The notes: generated from the letters alone by a model not told the origin. A stretch of DNA of 64,000 nucleotides from Sclerurus mexicanus (GCA_013396755.1 VWZF01003861.1:1862032-1926031); one strand, 5' to 3'. Counted from the stretch's first letter, positions 1 to 15,030 are shown. Numbers and translations: made by a program.

Positions 1-2322
1 TTAAATGCTAAGACCTCACTTGGCAGGGTTTCCTAGATACGGTTAATGTCATTTCTAGACATTGGATAAAACAGGATTTTTTTCTACCTGTGATAAGGGA
101 ATAAAGTTAGAATGTAATAAGCTAAATACTCCTCTAGAACTTAATTATTAAATTATACTATCACCTCTCAATTTCTAATATATATTCAGCCGTAAGCTCC
201 TAGGAAAAGGCTGTGTGCCTCACTTAAGAATAAAAATGAAGTAGGAAATGTTTTGCAGGTGCTTTTTATCCTGGGTTTAAAAAGTTGTTCTTACAGGCAA
301 GGAACCATGGCACAAAACTTAGAAAGCTACTTATCCAAAAAAAAAAATAAAATGGAAAGTTGGAATGGAGCAGAAAAGTGGATCTGGTTCTCTTTAGGCT
401 TGAACTGGATGTTTTCATGGTTAGGGTTGACCTTTTTCTGTGTGCTTTGCAGTACATACATCCCATTAAGGAGTACAGTGCAGTGTTGTCTTTTGTCACT
501 TGATCCAGAGCTTAGAAAACCTTAATTCCACGTCCCCAGTTGTCACTGGGAGCAGTTAGTCCTTCTGGCACTAGCTGGATTTTTGTGTTCTTTCTTTTTC
601 ATGGGAGTATCCAAAACTTGTGGTTCCGAGAGAAACTGCTCGTTTCTTCCGTGTTCCCTTCCAGCCATAATCCTTAATGTTTGCTATGAAATTTCTAATG
701 ACATAAAGCACCCAGCTGATAAAGGGGTTTGTACCATAAGCAGAAGATCAGGAGGAATGCCTCAGATTGGTAGAACTTGCAATTTTTTAATGTTATCTCT
801 GTAATTCACTTATCTTTGGGATTGAAGAGAGGACGTAAGGTAGTGGTGGGAAACTTAAAACCTGTGGCCGGAAAGCAGGTGCAAACATTACAGGAGTGTT
901 GTAATCACCTCGTGTTGGTATCAGGTGGGGTGAAGCGTGTTTTAACATGTGGCTTCTGAAAGGTATTTGGAAACTCTGCTCATCCTTCATTAAAGGAAGG
1001 AGTGAAACATCCTCTTCAGTGCTTGGGCTCACCTGTACATGTGCACCAGCTGAATTAAATAAGGCTTTTAAAACACTGAATATTCTCAAATGAGGAAAAA
1101 AACCAAGTTTTGTGGATAGCATGTTTGTTTAAGTACTCAGTGGCCAAGTTACCCTCTGTATGAGAAAACTTTCCACTTTCACCTCTGGGCGAAAGGAGGA
1201 AGGGTAAGTGTGTTAAAAAAAACCTGCTGTGAAAGCCCATCCAGCAGCTTTGCCCTGTTTGTGTAAGCCTTTCCCTTGGGAACCGTGCTGTGGTCTTTCA
1301 GCTGCCTCACGAAGTGTTTTGAACAAATCATCTCCCCTGAAATGTTCAGTCGTCGGAATTTTCTGTACAGTGGTGTTTTTCTTGCAGCGTGTCGTGGCCA
1401 ACTCGCTGGATTCCCCGAGAATCCTGGAAGCTGGGCGTGCACCTGGGAGGTGCAGGAAGCTGTGTTTGGTGACCAGCGTTCCCAGTTCAGCCCTGCGGAG
1501 GAATCTCACGTTAAGCCCTATTCCTGTGTTCTGCTTTTCTTAGGAGCAACATTTTCCATTTGCGTTTTGGATATGCGGGTTAGCGGCGTGGAGTGGTTAG
1601 GAAATAGCATTGCGTGGAGGAGCAGGAGGATTAAATGAAGGGGTTGTTTTGCAGCATTTTTAGGATAAACAACTTTGCTGGATTGTTTCTGGTCTTGGCC
1701 AACTCCAGTGACTTACAGGAAAGACTGAAGTGGCGCTGTGGGGGATGGTGATCTTTCCCCTAACTGTAAATGTTTGGAATATAAACAGCTGAGCTGTTCA
1801 TCAGGGGCTCCCAGTGGAGAGAAGAAAAAAGACTGGCATTTTTTTAGGGTGGGTTCTGGTGTGAGCAAATCAGATGAATTGTGCCCTACAAATGCTTATC
1901 AGCTTGGGTTTGCTGTGGTCAGCTGGGCTCAGGGCTGAGCTACCAGGAGGTTAAGGAGAATATCCACAGAAATTACTTTGGAGCTACAATGATGTCATTA
2001 GAACACAAAAATAATAGTTTTGTTCAGTGTTAAGACCCATTACCACCCGGAGATTTCCCACCACCAGCTGGATGGAGATTTTTGGCAGTGTCTTAGACAC
2101 AGTGGACCTCACTTTGTTTATTTTGTAGGGCTGGAGTTCCTTGCTGGTGTGGGGACTGCGGGAGGGGACTCACGCCTTCGTTTGTGCTCACGTGTCACTG
2201 GAGTAGAGTTCTTCAGCAGAAAGGAGAACGTCTCTGTAACATTGCAGGAATTAGATCCAGGGTTGTTCTCTGGATCTCTGTTAAATTTTGTTCTGGGAAA
2301 ATCCTGTTTGTTCACGGATTTT

Positions 2323-2500
2323 ATACAATCCCAGAATGGTTTGTGCTGGAAGGGATCTTAAAGACCACTAGGGACACCTTCCACTAGACCAGGTTGCTCC
2401 AAGTGCCATCCAGCACGGCCTGGAACACTTCCAGGGATGTGGCATTGTGGAAGTGTTTCCCAGCTTCTCTGGGCAGCCTTTTTCAGTGTCTCTCTTGGGA
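2323..2500 (-). repeat. CR1 LINE 3' fragment, antisense
   Basis: The stretch reads as the reverse complement of an avian CR1 3' end: CCCAGAATGGTTTG, GGAAGGGATCTTAAAGA, then GACACCTTCCACTAGACC, AGGTTGCTCCAAG and CACTTCCAGGGATG. The right edge fades near the word CTCTGGGCAGCC. It is diverged and truncated at the 5' end of the element, as is usual for CR1. Confidence 0.85.
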
Positions 2501-3515
2501 TGTTTTCCTGTGTTCCCAAGAAAAATAAGGTCTTCCAAGACAGGCACTAATGAAGCCAATAATGCAGCTATTTGTCCTCGTTTTGGTTATGGAGGAGCGG
2601 GAGGGGTGCCAGGTATTTATCTTGCTTTGCAGCAGGCGTGCCAGTGCATACAGAGCTTTCCTGCTGTAGCTCTGTGTAGCTTTGGGAGATCAATTCAAAT
2701 GCAGAGTCTGTTTAGATTTTAGTAATTCATTGAATATGCTGGGGCTGGGCAGAGGGAGCCAAATGGGCTGGGAGAGGCTCTGCCCAAACTGATAGCGCTC
2801 AGCCAGAAGCCTTTAAAATTGCCTGTGCCACACAGTACGGGACATAATAGCTGTTTTTCGGGCCAGAAGGGATTTGTAAAGTTATCAGGGTAAACAACAC
2901 GCCCAGCTGTGCAGGTGTGACCGTCTCAGGCGCCGCTTTGCTCAGTGCAGGTTTGCCGAACACAGCCGGGGGGGGGGTCCTGGAGGGTTTTTGGTTGGAA
3001 ATTTTTGCTGTGCCCCCTTTTTGCCTCAGTCTGAGTTACCAGGAGGTGGTTGTGCGAGCACCTGCTGGTAGAGTCAGTGCAGCCACCTTGAACTGGAGAG
3101 GGGCAAGGGCTGAGTCAGTGACAGCAGCACAGCTGAAGAGGAGCGATGCTGAGTGTTGGCACTGGCTGGGGCTCTGTAAGCTGAGAGCCTGTTATTTGTG
3201 GGAGAGGAGAAGGGGCAAATCCTCAGGATGGCTTTTTAAGTGCTTGGGTAGGTACAGACTTAATAGGATTTCACGTTTATGGGTCCTCACGCGTGGGGTT
3301 TCCCATCTAAGCTAAGTGCAGTAAATGTACTGGATCCATCATCTGGGCTGGGCTCCCGCGTGAGCTCATCGGTTGCTTCTTTCCCCTGAGCAGAATTGGG
3401 ACCTCTGCTATTAGAAGTGCTGGTAATGAGAGAAGGCTCCTTCCTCCTGAAGAGATGACCTGGCAAGACCTGGCTTTCTTCAGCTCTGAGAACAACAGGA
3501 CTGTAAGATCCCTTG

Positions 3516-3660
3516 CCTCATCCTTGGAAGTGTCCAAAGCCAGGTTGGACAGGGCTTGGAGCGATTTGGTCTAGTGGAAGGTGTCCCTGCCCATGGCAGG
3601 GAGCTTGGAATGAGTTGATTCTTAAGCTGTCTTCCAACCCAAACCATTCTGTGATTCCAC
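3516..3660 (+). repeat. CR1 LINE 3' fragment, sense
   Basis: The CR1 3' terminal sequence is in sense orientation: GGAAGTGTCCAAAGCCAGG, GTGTCCCTGCCCATGGCAGG, CTTCCAACCCAAACCATTC. It closes with ATTCTGTG ATTCCAC, a degenerate pair of the 8-bp units that end avian CR1. Its length of about 145 bp indicates strong 5' truncation. Confidence 0.88.
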
Positions 3661-6600
3661 AGTCTGTTTCATGTAAATAGTGAAAATCTGGCTCTTTTAT
3701 CCCATGGAATAAAAGGATGCAAAGTGGTGGGGATGATATTCCATCACTACATACCGACTACACAGCTCACCTTTGCCACTGCATCAGTGCTGAAGGAAAA
3801 GAGCCTTTTTTCTTTCTTTCCTTTTTTTTTTTTCCTTTTTTTGTCAGATTGGGCAGAGACAGCTGATCTGAAGTAATCTGCATAAACAGCTTGAGCAGGA
3901 ATGTAGGCTAAGAGAGGTTGGGACTCGGGCAAGATGCAAAATTAGAGTAATTTCTGTTGCTTCATGCCTTGGTTCTCTCTTAAATTAGCACAAAAGCACA
4001 TCCAGAAGGAATAAGCTGGGGAACAGTTTTAATTTTATTAATGAGCTCAGTGCTGTTTTTACTTTCTTGTAGACTATCTTTGATAAGGTCAGTATATGGC
4101 CTTTGTGACTGTATCCACAGAATTACAAATCTTTTTCTCTCTGGTAAACAACAAATTAGTGTTTTTGTTGCCTTTTTTCCCTGATGTAATTAAGGAAACA
4201 GTTGATTTTTAACTTTTCTAAACTTGCAGTTCCGAAGACACTGGTTATTTAACATCTTTACATCTTTTAACAGACGACACCCAGTTATCCAGGCTTTCCC
4301 ATGACTTCCCTGTAAAACAGCAAGTGAGTTGCTTTCAGCATTACAGGACTGTGTAGAAGTTAAAGCGTGGGTATTAAATCTTGTGCATTCCTTTAGTACA
4401 AAGTTTAGGATATCTCAAATAGGTCAAAAGTACTTGATGTCCTGGGTATTTGGAGAAGCAGTTAAACGTGTCTGCAGCTGTTCCAGCCTGCAGCTGAATT
4501 GTCAGCTTGGTTGAGGCATCTGACTACTTGTTTAAGGCACCAAAATGCTTTTTTTAAAAAAAACCCTCCTGTTAATAAAAATAAAATAAAATATTGGTTT
4601 TTTTATTAGCTGAATTTCTCGGTGGGCAATAAACTGTGTCTTTGTTCTAGAAAGGAATTGCTGGAAGTTCATCAAGTTTTGCTGCCTTTTTTTCTGTCAA
4701 AACTGTAGTCACTTTATCATACACAGCTTGCAGTTTCCTGTATCTTTTGTTTCATTCTTAATCTAGTTTTAGCTTTCTGAATATCATATTTCCAGGTGGG
4801 AATGTGCTGCTTTTACTGGTCTGGGAATGCAGAATGGGTAAACTTATCTTGAGTCCAAAGTACAAGGTCAGAAGAGCTAGGATTGAATATTTTCCAGCTT
4901 ATTTCTTGGGATCAGTTGAAAATACAGTTAATATTAAAAAAAAAAAAAAGAAAAAAAGGAGTTTGAAAGCCAAGGAGAGAGGGCTTGTGCAGCACCAGTG
5001 AGATATTTTAGCAAATTATTAATAAGACTTTACAATGTGCTTCTGTGGGTTTTTCCCCTCTCTTTCCTTAGTGTGTAACAATAGATGCTCTGTTACAGCT
5101 TCAAATTTTTGTCAGAGATACCTGGCAGAGCTTCTGTTCTGCAGGTGACACTTCCATTGAACTGAAAACCCCCAGTGCTTGATATTGTAATTACTTTAGA
5201 TTTAAAATAGTTGCAGAATATGTGTAGGTTGTACTGAAAACTTAAATTGATCAAAATTCTTTCCAGCTTAGCTGGTGAGGGCGGATGCAACAGCTTGAAG
5301 AAAAAAAAAGGCAGCAAATAAAATTTTTTTTTCTCTGTAATAGGCACTTGTATTACATTGCAAATATTTTAAAAAAAATTAATTCATGAAGAGTAGTCCA
5401 AGATGGGGTAAAATCTGCCCCAGGGAAGCTGAAGCTGGAAATTACTTTGGCAAAAATTTCTCCAAGACAGGTTCTGTCCCAGCAGATGCTCCAGTGTAAC
5501 CTGGACTGCTCCTGGAGAAATCCCTGCAACTAAAGATGCAACAAATAAGTTTCTAAACAAAACCAGATGTTTTTATTTTGCTCCCAGGAGTGCTGGGTTC
5601 AAGTCACCTGCTAAATTATACTTGCTGTATGATGCCTGTAAATTGATTTTAAGAGCATTTTTAGTTGTTAGAAACAGCTCTTTTAAATTATAATAATGAC
5701 TGAAGCACAGACAATACAGTGATTCAGAGAGTTTCCTCTTCCAAATTCCTTTGTATCTGGGCTTCATAATTTAGAGAAATTTGGGAAGGGGCAGGCAGGG
5801 ATGGAGGAGAACAGTAATCATACCAAGTAACTGCAGCTCTGTTAAAGTCAACGTCTTTGAAGTTAAGCCACTTCTATTTTTCTTCCAAAGAAAGAAAGAA
5901 GTTAAATGTTTCATGGGTAGTCATGAATGTTCCCTACTCCTTTAAGACAGAGTCTTTTCCAGGAATTACATGATGGAAATGGCTTTGGTTCTGTAAAACA
6001 CGTTACCAGAAACACCTTTGTTTTCCATGGGTACTTCTCACAGGGTGAGTGTTTTATGAGATCTGCACCGAATATCCACAAAGTAGCGACGGGTTTGGAG
6101 AAGGCAGTGGGGATCGGAAATAGGCATCAAAGGAGCTGCGGAGAAAAAAGGTGTCCCAGTTTGCTTTTTGCTATTAGGGATGTGTCTTTTGGGGAGCAAA
6201 CTTCGGATGAGCGATTTCCCTGGCAGGAATTAGAATTGTAGCCTGTCCCAAAATATCCCCAGGGAGCGAATGAAAAATTCATGAGGCGAAATGGAGAAAC
6301 ACAACTCTTCCTTGCAAAGGAGCACCCTTTAACACATTTGTGCAACGTGGATTTGTTAGAGAAGAGCTGTTCCTAAGAAAGAGAGGAGAAAGCTTACAAA
6401 AATAGACTAATGCTTTGGATTTGATGTCTTACTGAAGCATTTGCTGCAAGAAGCACCGTAGAGAATGTTGCTGTCTCTATGGGAACTTCTTATGGCTATA
6501 TTTAGGCAAATTAAGTTAAGCTGCTTCTCCTCAGATGAGCAAGGTTTTGCTAAGGCTTTAATTGGAGGTGTGGTGGCTTTTTTTGGGTTTGGGGAAAGAG

Positions 6601-9600
6601 GTTAGAGGAATTTTTCTACCTTTGGGTTTGGTGAACCACTTGTCTTACACCTTTCAAGTCAAAAAAAGAACTAAAACTGTCACCTGTGTTTGAGTCAACC
6701 TGTGAGTGGCAGGAGGCAGGAAAAAGCTTAATTTCACAACTTCAGGTTGTGATTTTGGACATTGGCGGGAAAGAAAACCCTCTTAAAACCCTTTTAAAAA
6801 AAATACCTGTTTATCAAACTGAACAAACTTGATAAGGAAATGAGCTGATTGTAAGTCTGGTGTCCGGCAATATTCTGGAGGTTTGGATCTCCCTTTGTCT
6901 TGAAAAGTTCATGGATTGGGTAAAAGCTTCGTGGCAGGTGGGTGGCTTGGTGTTTTGCACGCTGTGTGGTGCCCGTGGAGCACAGAAAAAGGGCCTTTTA
7001 CGGCTTTTCAGTAACTTCATACTGATCTCCTGGCATAACTTCTTAAGGAAAATGCAGCCTTGGGCTACAGAGTCCCTGTGCGAGTGTCCGTCTGTCTGTC
7101 CATTCATACCGTGGGTAACAAGGAAACACTCCCAAGCAGCTTGTTTATCACTCTTCTGTTCCATCAGCACTGGTTCAAAGGCTGTTTTTAATATGATGAT
7201 GATTATTATTATTAAGCCAGCTTTGACTCAAACTAGCGATGGGGCAAAGAGCTGGGTGCTTTGGTGGCATGGTGGCTCCAGGTGCTGCCTGTTGCTCGCC
7301 CATATCTGCCTTTCCCGAGCTGGATCTGCTCGGGATTGAGCGAGTCGTTCTCCTCTGCCTTTCCCACCGTGTCCCACGTCAGCACAACTGGGGCTCTGTG
7401 AACACACGCTTGTTTACATTTGCTTCCCTGTCCTCCTGACTGGGATCCTCTCCCGCTGCCGGAGGGGATCAGCCGTGACTAACAAATGTGGAGATCCGGT
7501 CATCTTGACCCCGTGTGTGCTGCTCCCGTTCCCATGTGTTTGTGTCTCCTTCGCCTTCCCGCCCGAGTATTTAATAAATTGTTATTAAATGTCTTCCAGA
7601 ATTGCTTTTCTTTTAAAAGAGGCCAACCTTGGAGCGATTGGAAAGAGCCGGGATACGCAAACATCTGATCTGTGTAAAGCTGCGTGTTGCTTTATGGTCG
7701 AAGACAAACTTAAGTGCTGAGTAAAATCCCCTTTTTTGCAAATAGGTCTTTTCTGCTGTGCAAAAATCAATCTGGATTGACTCCTACAGCTCCATCGTAT
7801 GCTGCTGATAGTATTTGGCAAAATTTCCTTGGAATAAACACCCCACAAGGTTTGCAGCACCCCGTGGAACCTCAGCCCTGCAGATTTTGCAGCTTTAAAC
7901 TCCCAGGTCTTTGCTGATCCAGCTTCACCAAACCGTGACGTGACACCAACATTGCAAATACATGGAATTCTTGTTATCAGCAGAAAAAGGCCGGGTTGGA
8001 TTCACAGGCCACATCTGCTGGTGAACTTTGTGCGGTCTTATTTTTTTATTTATTTAATTTTTTTCCCCTCTTGTACTAGAAGAAAGGTTTGTTTGTTGGC
8101 GGCTGCTCGGGGCGGGACAGGAATGTAATGCATGCACAGACTGCGCAGTATTTCCTGTTCCACTGCCGCTCCAAACCTCGGCGCTGGGAAAATCTCCAGG
8201 TCCAGCAGCTCAGCCCTTGCCCAAACAACCAAGAAATGCTGCAGCTTCAGTTCTTTACAGAAAATACAGGTTTTAAAGGGAGTCTTCATGCTGCTGTAAA
8301 TTACACCAGTCCGTGGATGTTGCTTCTGTAATATTTATAGATGGGGACTGAGACAAAGCACTGAGCGTCCTGCAGGGACAGGGGGATGGCTCCGTAATGT
8401 CACTGTGAGAAGTTAATGTTTATTTTGTATCACAGTACATCTCCACAGCATTGCCTGCATACTTCAGTGAGCTGGGTTTACCACCCAGTTACAAACTGTA
8501 GTAATCCTGTGGCACTGGAGCTGCTTTTTCAGTATTTGCTGTATTTTCTTTTGCTCTTAAAACTGGTTTGAAAAATCGCTTTGGCATTGCGTGAGTGTCG
8601 CTCCAGAAGTGAAATATTTTGGTTCAGAGAAGGGGATAAAAAAAAAAGTTTGGGGTTTGATCACTTCTGCCAGTGAGCCCCAAACTCCAGTGCTGCAGCC
8701 TGGCCTTGTGTGTATTGTGAAAGTGAGATGAGAGGGGTTATTTCTGCTATTTTTTAATGTCGTTCCCCCCCCCTCCCCCCCCGTAGTTCTGGTCCTTTGT
8801 ACGTGTTTCAGACTATCAGCTGATGGAAGGGTGGGGCATAGCTAGTTACTTATTTAATTTTTTTTAAAGCACATGTATATTTTGGAAATTGGTATCCATA
8901 GGATCCTCTGGAACCAAGTGCTGTGGCCCTTCCCCAGGATAAAGGCAAATAGGAGGAAAAGATATGACTGTGAACTGCATATATATGCATATCCACACAG
9001 TAAAAACTGTTATATATCCTTGTAGGACCTTTCTTAGGGTGTTCAGCAGCTACTTAGCCCTATGTGAAAAGGCAGTGGGTGTGCATGGGTCAGCCTTGAA
9101 GACCAGGGCACATCCATCCTGGATGCTCTCTCATAGGATGGACCAAGTGGATGGATGCCATGGCAGGACAGGTACTGAGCACAGCTTGGATGCTTTTTTA
9201 GTCCAAGGAGAAAGCAGGCAAGGCTGGATGGGCACGTTCAGCTCCTCTCTAAACACTGTCCAGCTGTTTAGGTAGAAGGCAAAGGCACAGCGGGTCCCTT
9301 GGCTTGTGTTGCTGGAGGAGTTACTGGAGGTGAACATCTCCCAGCTTCTCCTTTATATTCTCATCCATCTTCTGTCCCTAGCTGTTCCAGTGGCAGGGGA
9401 CATAGGTACAAAGATGAAAGTGCTTTGTGTTAATTAGTTCCTTCCTGGATCATGAGAGACCTTCTTACGAGTCCTTTGGAAATAGAGCTCTAGGTGTGCT
9501 GCTTCTTGAAATTGGAAGTCGTCTCAGTGCAGCCCTGTCAGCTTGTCAAGCTCCAGAGCAGGAGAGGAGGCGGACAAAATCTGCACTCTCGAATTTGAGC

Positions 9601-12600
9601 TTGAAGGTATTTCACTCAGAACATAGTTCAGCAGGTTAATTGGATTGTTAAAACAGTATTTAACTTTCCAGCTTCATTCTGAAACATGGGTGCCCCTGAA
9701 GCAGCGGATCCACCTTCAGTTTTCGGGCTCAATAAATGCAAGAGTTGGGCTCTGACAGATGCATTTCTTTTAACATGGTCTTTCCCAGTAGTAGCCCTCC
9801 TAACTTTTTGAATACTGCAAGAGGTGTTTAACTCCTGGCTTATACGGGAAGCTGACACATACGAAGGTTATACCATCATATATATGTGTCCTACCAAACC
9901 ACAGTGGGCAGACTGAAGTGTAGCAACAGCTTTAAGGTTTTGGAATTTGCCTTGAGATCGGTGAGGTTTTTGTGCTGTTTTGAGCCTTTTCATGGTTTCT
10001 TATCCCTCCTTGTCAGTTAAGAGGCTTCTGTGTACAGTCAGTCGCTGTTTTTAACATTTACTGGCTGCATTTCATGAAGCATCACAGCCTGTGCAGAGAC
10101 AGCAGTGCTGAGTTCCCAGTCGTGACTCAAAAAAGTGAGTTTAGAATTTCACTGCTTTTTGATCCTTAAAATATGAGCATCCAATAACCAGTGGCAGGTA
10201 TTTAATCCACCTAGATTTGAGGAGTGTAATAAATAATTTATGTAGGGCAAAAGAAGGTTTTTTAGCTTTAAGCTGCTGCAACGGAAATGTTTTCAAAGTG
10301 TTGTTTGGCTGGGTAGAGGTGTTTTTGCTTTGTACATCTTTAGCTGCCTCGAGTTAACATCCACCCCGATGGTTTTTGTCCTCGGTACTAAGCAAAATTG
10401 TATTTTTGTAGGACTTCTGGAGGTATGGGAAGCAAACTGTAGTGTTCTGATAGCCACTAGATAACTTTTCTTTGAATGGGATAAGCTGTTCCTTGTGTAT
10501 CCATTTCATCTTTGCACACAAGTGTGACTTCCGAGCTTGTTTTCCAAAGCACCATGGAATGGGTTAATGAGACTGATGTTCAGATTTTCCTAAAATTCCC
10601 TGAAAGTTCCTAAATCATAGTCATTTTTTTTCAGATGCAAGTGCCGTGACCTAAAGAAATAACCTCAAAAATAAAAGCAAGTTACTTGGTTATTTTTCCC
10701 CACCTGTCTTACATATTCAAGCTTTTTTCTTGCCCATAACTATGTGATCAGCTCCACCCAGAGCAAACTACTAATGCAGTGCTTGGGAAACGGGCTGGTG
10801 GAGAGGGTTTGGAAAGATTTGTATTTCACTACACTGGTCTGGGATTCCTCCCTTCAAAGGAATCATTTCAGTGGAAAAACCGAAACCTTACATTCATTTA
10901 ATTATGCTGTTGGGGGTGGAAAGGTTGCCAGCTTCAGCTGAAACTAAGATAATTCTGGGCTGTATCATGCTGAATTTAAGCAGAGCAATTAGCTTGGGCT
11001 ATATATGTTTAAAAGGTTAAACTAGTTGTGGGTGGTTGTTTCAGGTGTGTGACAGGGCTGTTATTGATATATTTTCTGCAAAGAAGATTAAACCTTTCAA
11101 TGATAAACTGCAAATGGCATTTAAAACCAAAGTTATGTGGGCATCACATGGAAATTTGGCACCAAGTATTGTAAAACAATTTCTATCTTGGCCAGTGAAG
11201 AGCTGTATAAGCAAGTTCATGGTTTTCTACTTAACTGTTTCTATCTTGAGGCACGTAGGATATAAAATCTTATTTTTCTAATAACATCAGATATAGCCTC
11301 TTAAGAAGTTTGAGAAACGAGGCATTTCTAATCATGTATAGATTTCAAAACTGCTTCCTTTGAAGAAAGGCTTTTTGTAATACCACTTAATTCTGACTCT
11401 CCTCTTTCCATCCTGTTATAAACAAACTTGTTAGCAGAGAGCTCACCCTACCCAGCTGTTCATTTTATTGCATTTAGCGAGTTCATCTGTAAGCGGAAAG
11501 TCTCTTCATTACCCAGTTTATATTATTTAGGAGAGCTGGATATTGCATTCATTTAATTAGGAAAAAAAAACCCTCAGCAGTAATTAGCTGCTGATGGTTG
11601 CAGAGGGATGGGCTGGAGCCTTGCTGTCATCCCGTGGTGGCTTCTTGCAGCAGTGAGGGCTCGGTTGCACGAGGCTGCACCACAACCTGGCTTAATAATT
11701 TCACACCATTACAGCAAAATCTGATGGGAGAAGCCCTGAACCAAACTTTTTAAGAATACAGTGTGTGAGGGAAAAGCTTTTTCTTTTAGCTCTGTAGCCT
11801 GTGCTGCTCCTGGTGGGAGAGCAGCAGCACAACCCTCCTGCCTCCAAAGGGTGGTTTGTGTAACAGGGTGTTGGAGAAGGTGCTGGAGATAACTTCTGGT
11901 AGCATGCTCTGGGTGTTAATTTCTGTTCTAACATTTGCCTGTAATATATGGGTTCTTGTGTTTTTTTTCTTATTTCCTGTTCTCTTTGTCCAACCACCCA
12001 GTATGGTTCCATACCTTCCATTTAAGCTTATGTGCTGCAGTGATTTATTTTAAAACTTGCCTTTTGTCTTTCCTCGAACCCCTCCCCAGGCTTAGTAGTG
12101 CTGTGGGTTTATTAGGACTTGCCAGAAGACCTTGATAAGCACAGTTCTGTGGACCATCTTTGGATTCCAGAAGCTTCCAGGCACTTCAGGAATTAACATA
12201 CCACAAGCAGTAGGTAGCCCATGGGTTACGATCAGTGAGGCTCTTCCTCAGAAATTACACCTGAAAATTACAGGTATTTGTCAATTAGGGGAACTCTGTT
12301 CCAGAGGTACTTCCCTTCAACACAGGGAGAGCTGTGCTCTTTTTGTCTGACCCTGACTGCAAATAAATTTCTGCAGATTGAGATAACTTGACAAAGTGCT
12401 CCACTGGAGGCTCTTGCAGACCTCCAGGAGATCCCTGGGGAAACAGTCACACAGGGATGTGTGCTGTCTGCTCCTCAGCGTGGCCTCAAACCATATGGGA
12501 AAGGAAATAAGGCGGCAACATTTGTAAGGGAAAGGCTTGAGTGTTTGTTTGTGCCTTTATATAGATGTGTGTGCATACACGTGCACCTTTATATAGATCT

Positions 12601-14680
12601 GAAACTTGACTGTGAAGAGTTGTAGGAAGGCAGCTTGATTTTGAATGACTGGCCTTTAAAATAGCAGATGGAATTAAGTGTAGATACATGTGACATTTCC
12701 TGCATGGGAAGAAATAAGAATTCTTGATCTACATTTGCAGTGATGCCTGAAATATCTACTAATGAAGAGATCTTGGTGTTATAATCAGATCTGAAAAATC
12801 ACATTAGCCCAATGCTCACTTGTTGTAAAACTCAAATTAGGTATTAGGAGTGATTAGAAAAGTAAGAGAACAAAGCATTGTGTGGGTGTATAAACTCACG
12901 GTGCTCTCCTTTCCTCTTGCATATTGTGTGTGGTTCTAGTCCCTGTCTTCCTGCCCAGAAAGGTCAATTAGAGACTGTAGAAAGGTAAGAAACAAGGAGG
13001 GTCAGAGTTAGAAGCTGCTGAACTCTTGGCTGACCTGTGGACCTTCCTGCCACAGGTTGCTTTGGGCACTATAAGTTGGTGTAGGTTCAAAATGTGATGG
13101 GACAAAACCATAGAAGAGGAATTTTTTGCGAACTGCTCCAGAAATTCAAGTTACAACTTCCAGAAGATTGAGGGGAGGAGAAAGAAAATGTCCCCCAAAT
13201 TCCATGTGCTGGATGCTGCTCAGACTTGGGTTTTGGCTGATTCAGTTTACCCTTCCAGTATCATTCCTGCCTGGTCTTAACTATAAGCTTTGAAGGGATG
13301 CCAGGTTTTGTCTTCGGCAGGTTTTTATGTTCAAAATTTTCTGGCATCCAGAATACCCAAATTTATGGTAGTGATTCAATATTAATGCTTCTTTTCACCT
13401 TTGTAGTTGTTCTGTTTGCACTGTCACTGCTTTAAGAAAAGCAAATCCAGCAAACAGCACGTGGATTGCAGGTGGTTCAGTGTAACCAAGGAAGGAAAAA
13501 ATATTTTCCATGATGCACAACACTGTCATAGATGCTAAAAATGAGATACAGTGCAAATTTTTTCTGCATATGTTAATACCTGTGTGTGGTAATACAGCAC
13601 AGCACATAAAGCCACTTGACATCTTCACTTCCTTACTGCATCCCAAATTTATTGTTTATTAAGTCACAGTAAAGCCTCTGTAATACATTATTTTTAAAAG
13701 AATATTCCTTTAAAATAGCATCTAAATTAGTGGAAAGGCCTATTTGAAACACCACTGTGTTATGAATGGCAAAATTGTCAAGACTAAAACCAACATGAAG
13801 GATTATTTTTCCTAGGACAAGTATTTCAGTAAGTGAAAGGGAGTGGCCAGATTTCAAATATATTATTTGATCCAAGTGTTTTTAGAAGGTTAGGACCAAA
13901 CAGTGGGTTTTTTTGTCTGAGATTCTTGCATGCTTATTTAGACAATTTACTGTTTACTGCCTCTCTCTGTTAAGTGAAAAAGGTACAAATATTAGCTCTG
14001 AAATGGTTGTGGTGTTCCCATTGATCTGTTGTGCAGCTGAGGCTGTGAATTAGAAATTTTAAACACTCTGCTGTAATTTATACGTGCATTCAAGTGGCAT
14101 TATTTGCCCTCATATTCTTGAGTAGAGGCTGAAAACAAAACAGAAATTATTGGGAAGGTTTCTGTGACAGGAGCTGCAGGGGACAGGACACAAGGCATTG
14201 TTCTTCCTGTTCTAATTTCAGCATAATTCAATTTTTAATGTCGAAAAGGAGTTCTCGTTGCCTGGATTATAGTGCAACAAACTTGCTTGTGCTTGCAATA
14301 CCCGTTTCCTTGAGTGCTGTTTTAAAAAAGTCCTTCCCAGCTGCCCAGGCATCCTTTGGGGGTTTCTGAACCCGTGTTGTTGCAAACAGAATGTGACATT
14401 GTGGGAATGTCTTCTACTGTAACTTGTGCCACCCGTGGCCAGAGGTCTGCGTGTGTTTGCTGTTTGACTGGGGTATTGATAAGCAGTGTTAGGTCAGTTC
14501 CAGTTTACAAATGCCTTTTAAAGTAATGAAACACTTCTTTAAGCTCAGACACGCACAGATCTATGCACAGTTCTCACTTTATTCTGTTACCTGAGCACTT
14601 TTGCAATGGTGAAAGTCTATAAAACCCATTTAGTTTTTGATACTGGCCTTAAGGCTGGAAAATATTTTGGCATATATGGA

Positions 14681-15030
14681 AATCTTAGAATCCTAGAATG
14701 GTTTGGGTTGGAAGGGACCTTAAAGCCCATCCAGTTCCAAACCCTGCCATGGGCAGGGACACCTTCCACTAGCCCAGGTTGCTCCAAGATCCATCCAACC
14801 TGGCTTTGAACACTTCCAGGGATGGAGCAGCCACAGCTTCTCTGGGCAACCTGTGCCAATGCCTCACCACCCTCACAGGAAAGAATTTCTTCCAAATATC
14901 TACTCTAAATCTCTCATCTTTCAGTTTAAAATGGTTCCCCCTGGTCCTGTCATCATCTATCTGTGTAAAACATTGCTCTCCCTCTTTTTTGTAAGACCCC
15001 TCTACATACTGAAAAGCCACCTGCTGGACA
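14681..15030 (-). repeat. CR1 LINE 3' fragment, antisense, about 350 bp
   Basis: This is the best preserved antisense CR1 in the gene body. Reading left to right it has TAGAATCCTAGAATGG, GGTTGGAAGGGACCTTAAAG, CCATGGGCAGGGACACC, CTTCTCTGGGCAACCTG, CCTCACCACCCTCACAG and AAAGAATTTCTTCCAAATAT, which is the reverse complement of the CR1 3' region in the expected order. It lies in intron 1, antisense to CTDSPL. The right boundary is approximate. Confidence 0.93.

Noticed and set aside
7400..7570. Moderately CpG-containing stretch as an internal CTDSPL promoter
   Set aside because: CpGs are few and scattered, no TATA or initiator arrangement stands out, and no open frame there connects by a donor to exon 2.
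12555..12600. Repeated CTTTATATAGAT words as a possible miRNA hairpin or TATA pair
   Set aside because: The words are direct repeats, not inverted, so no hairpin forms, and no transcription start context is visible.
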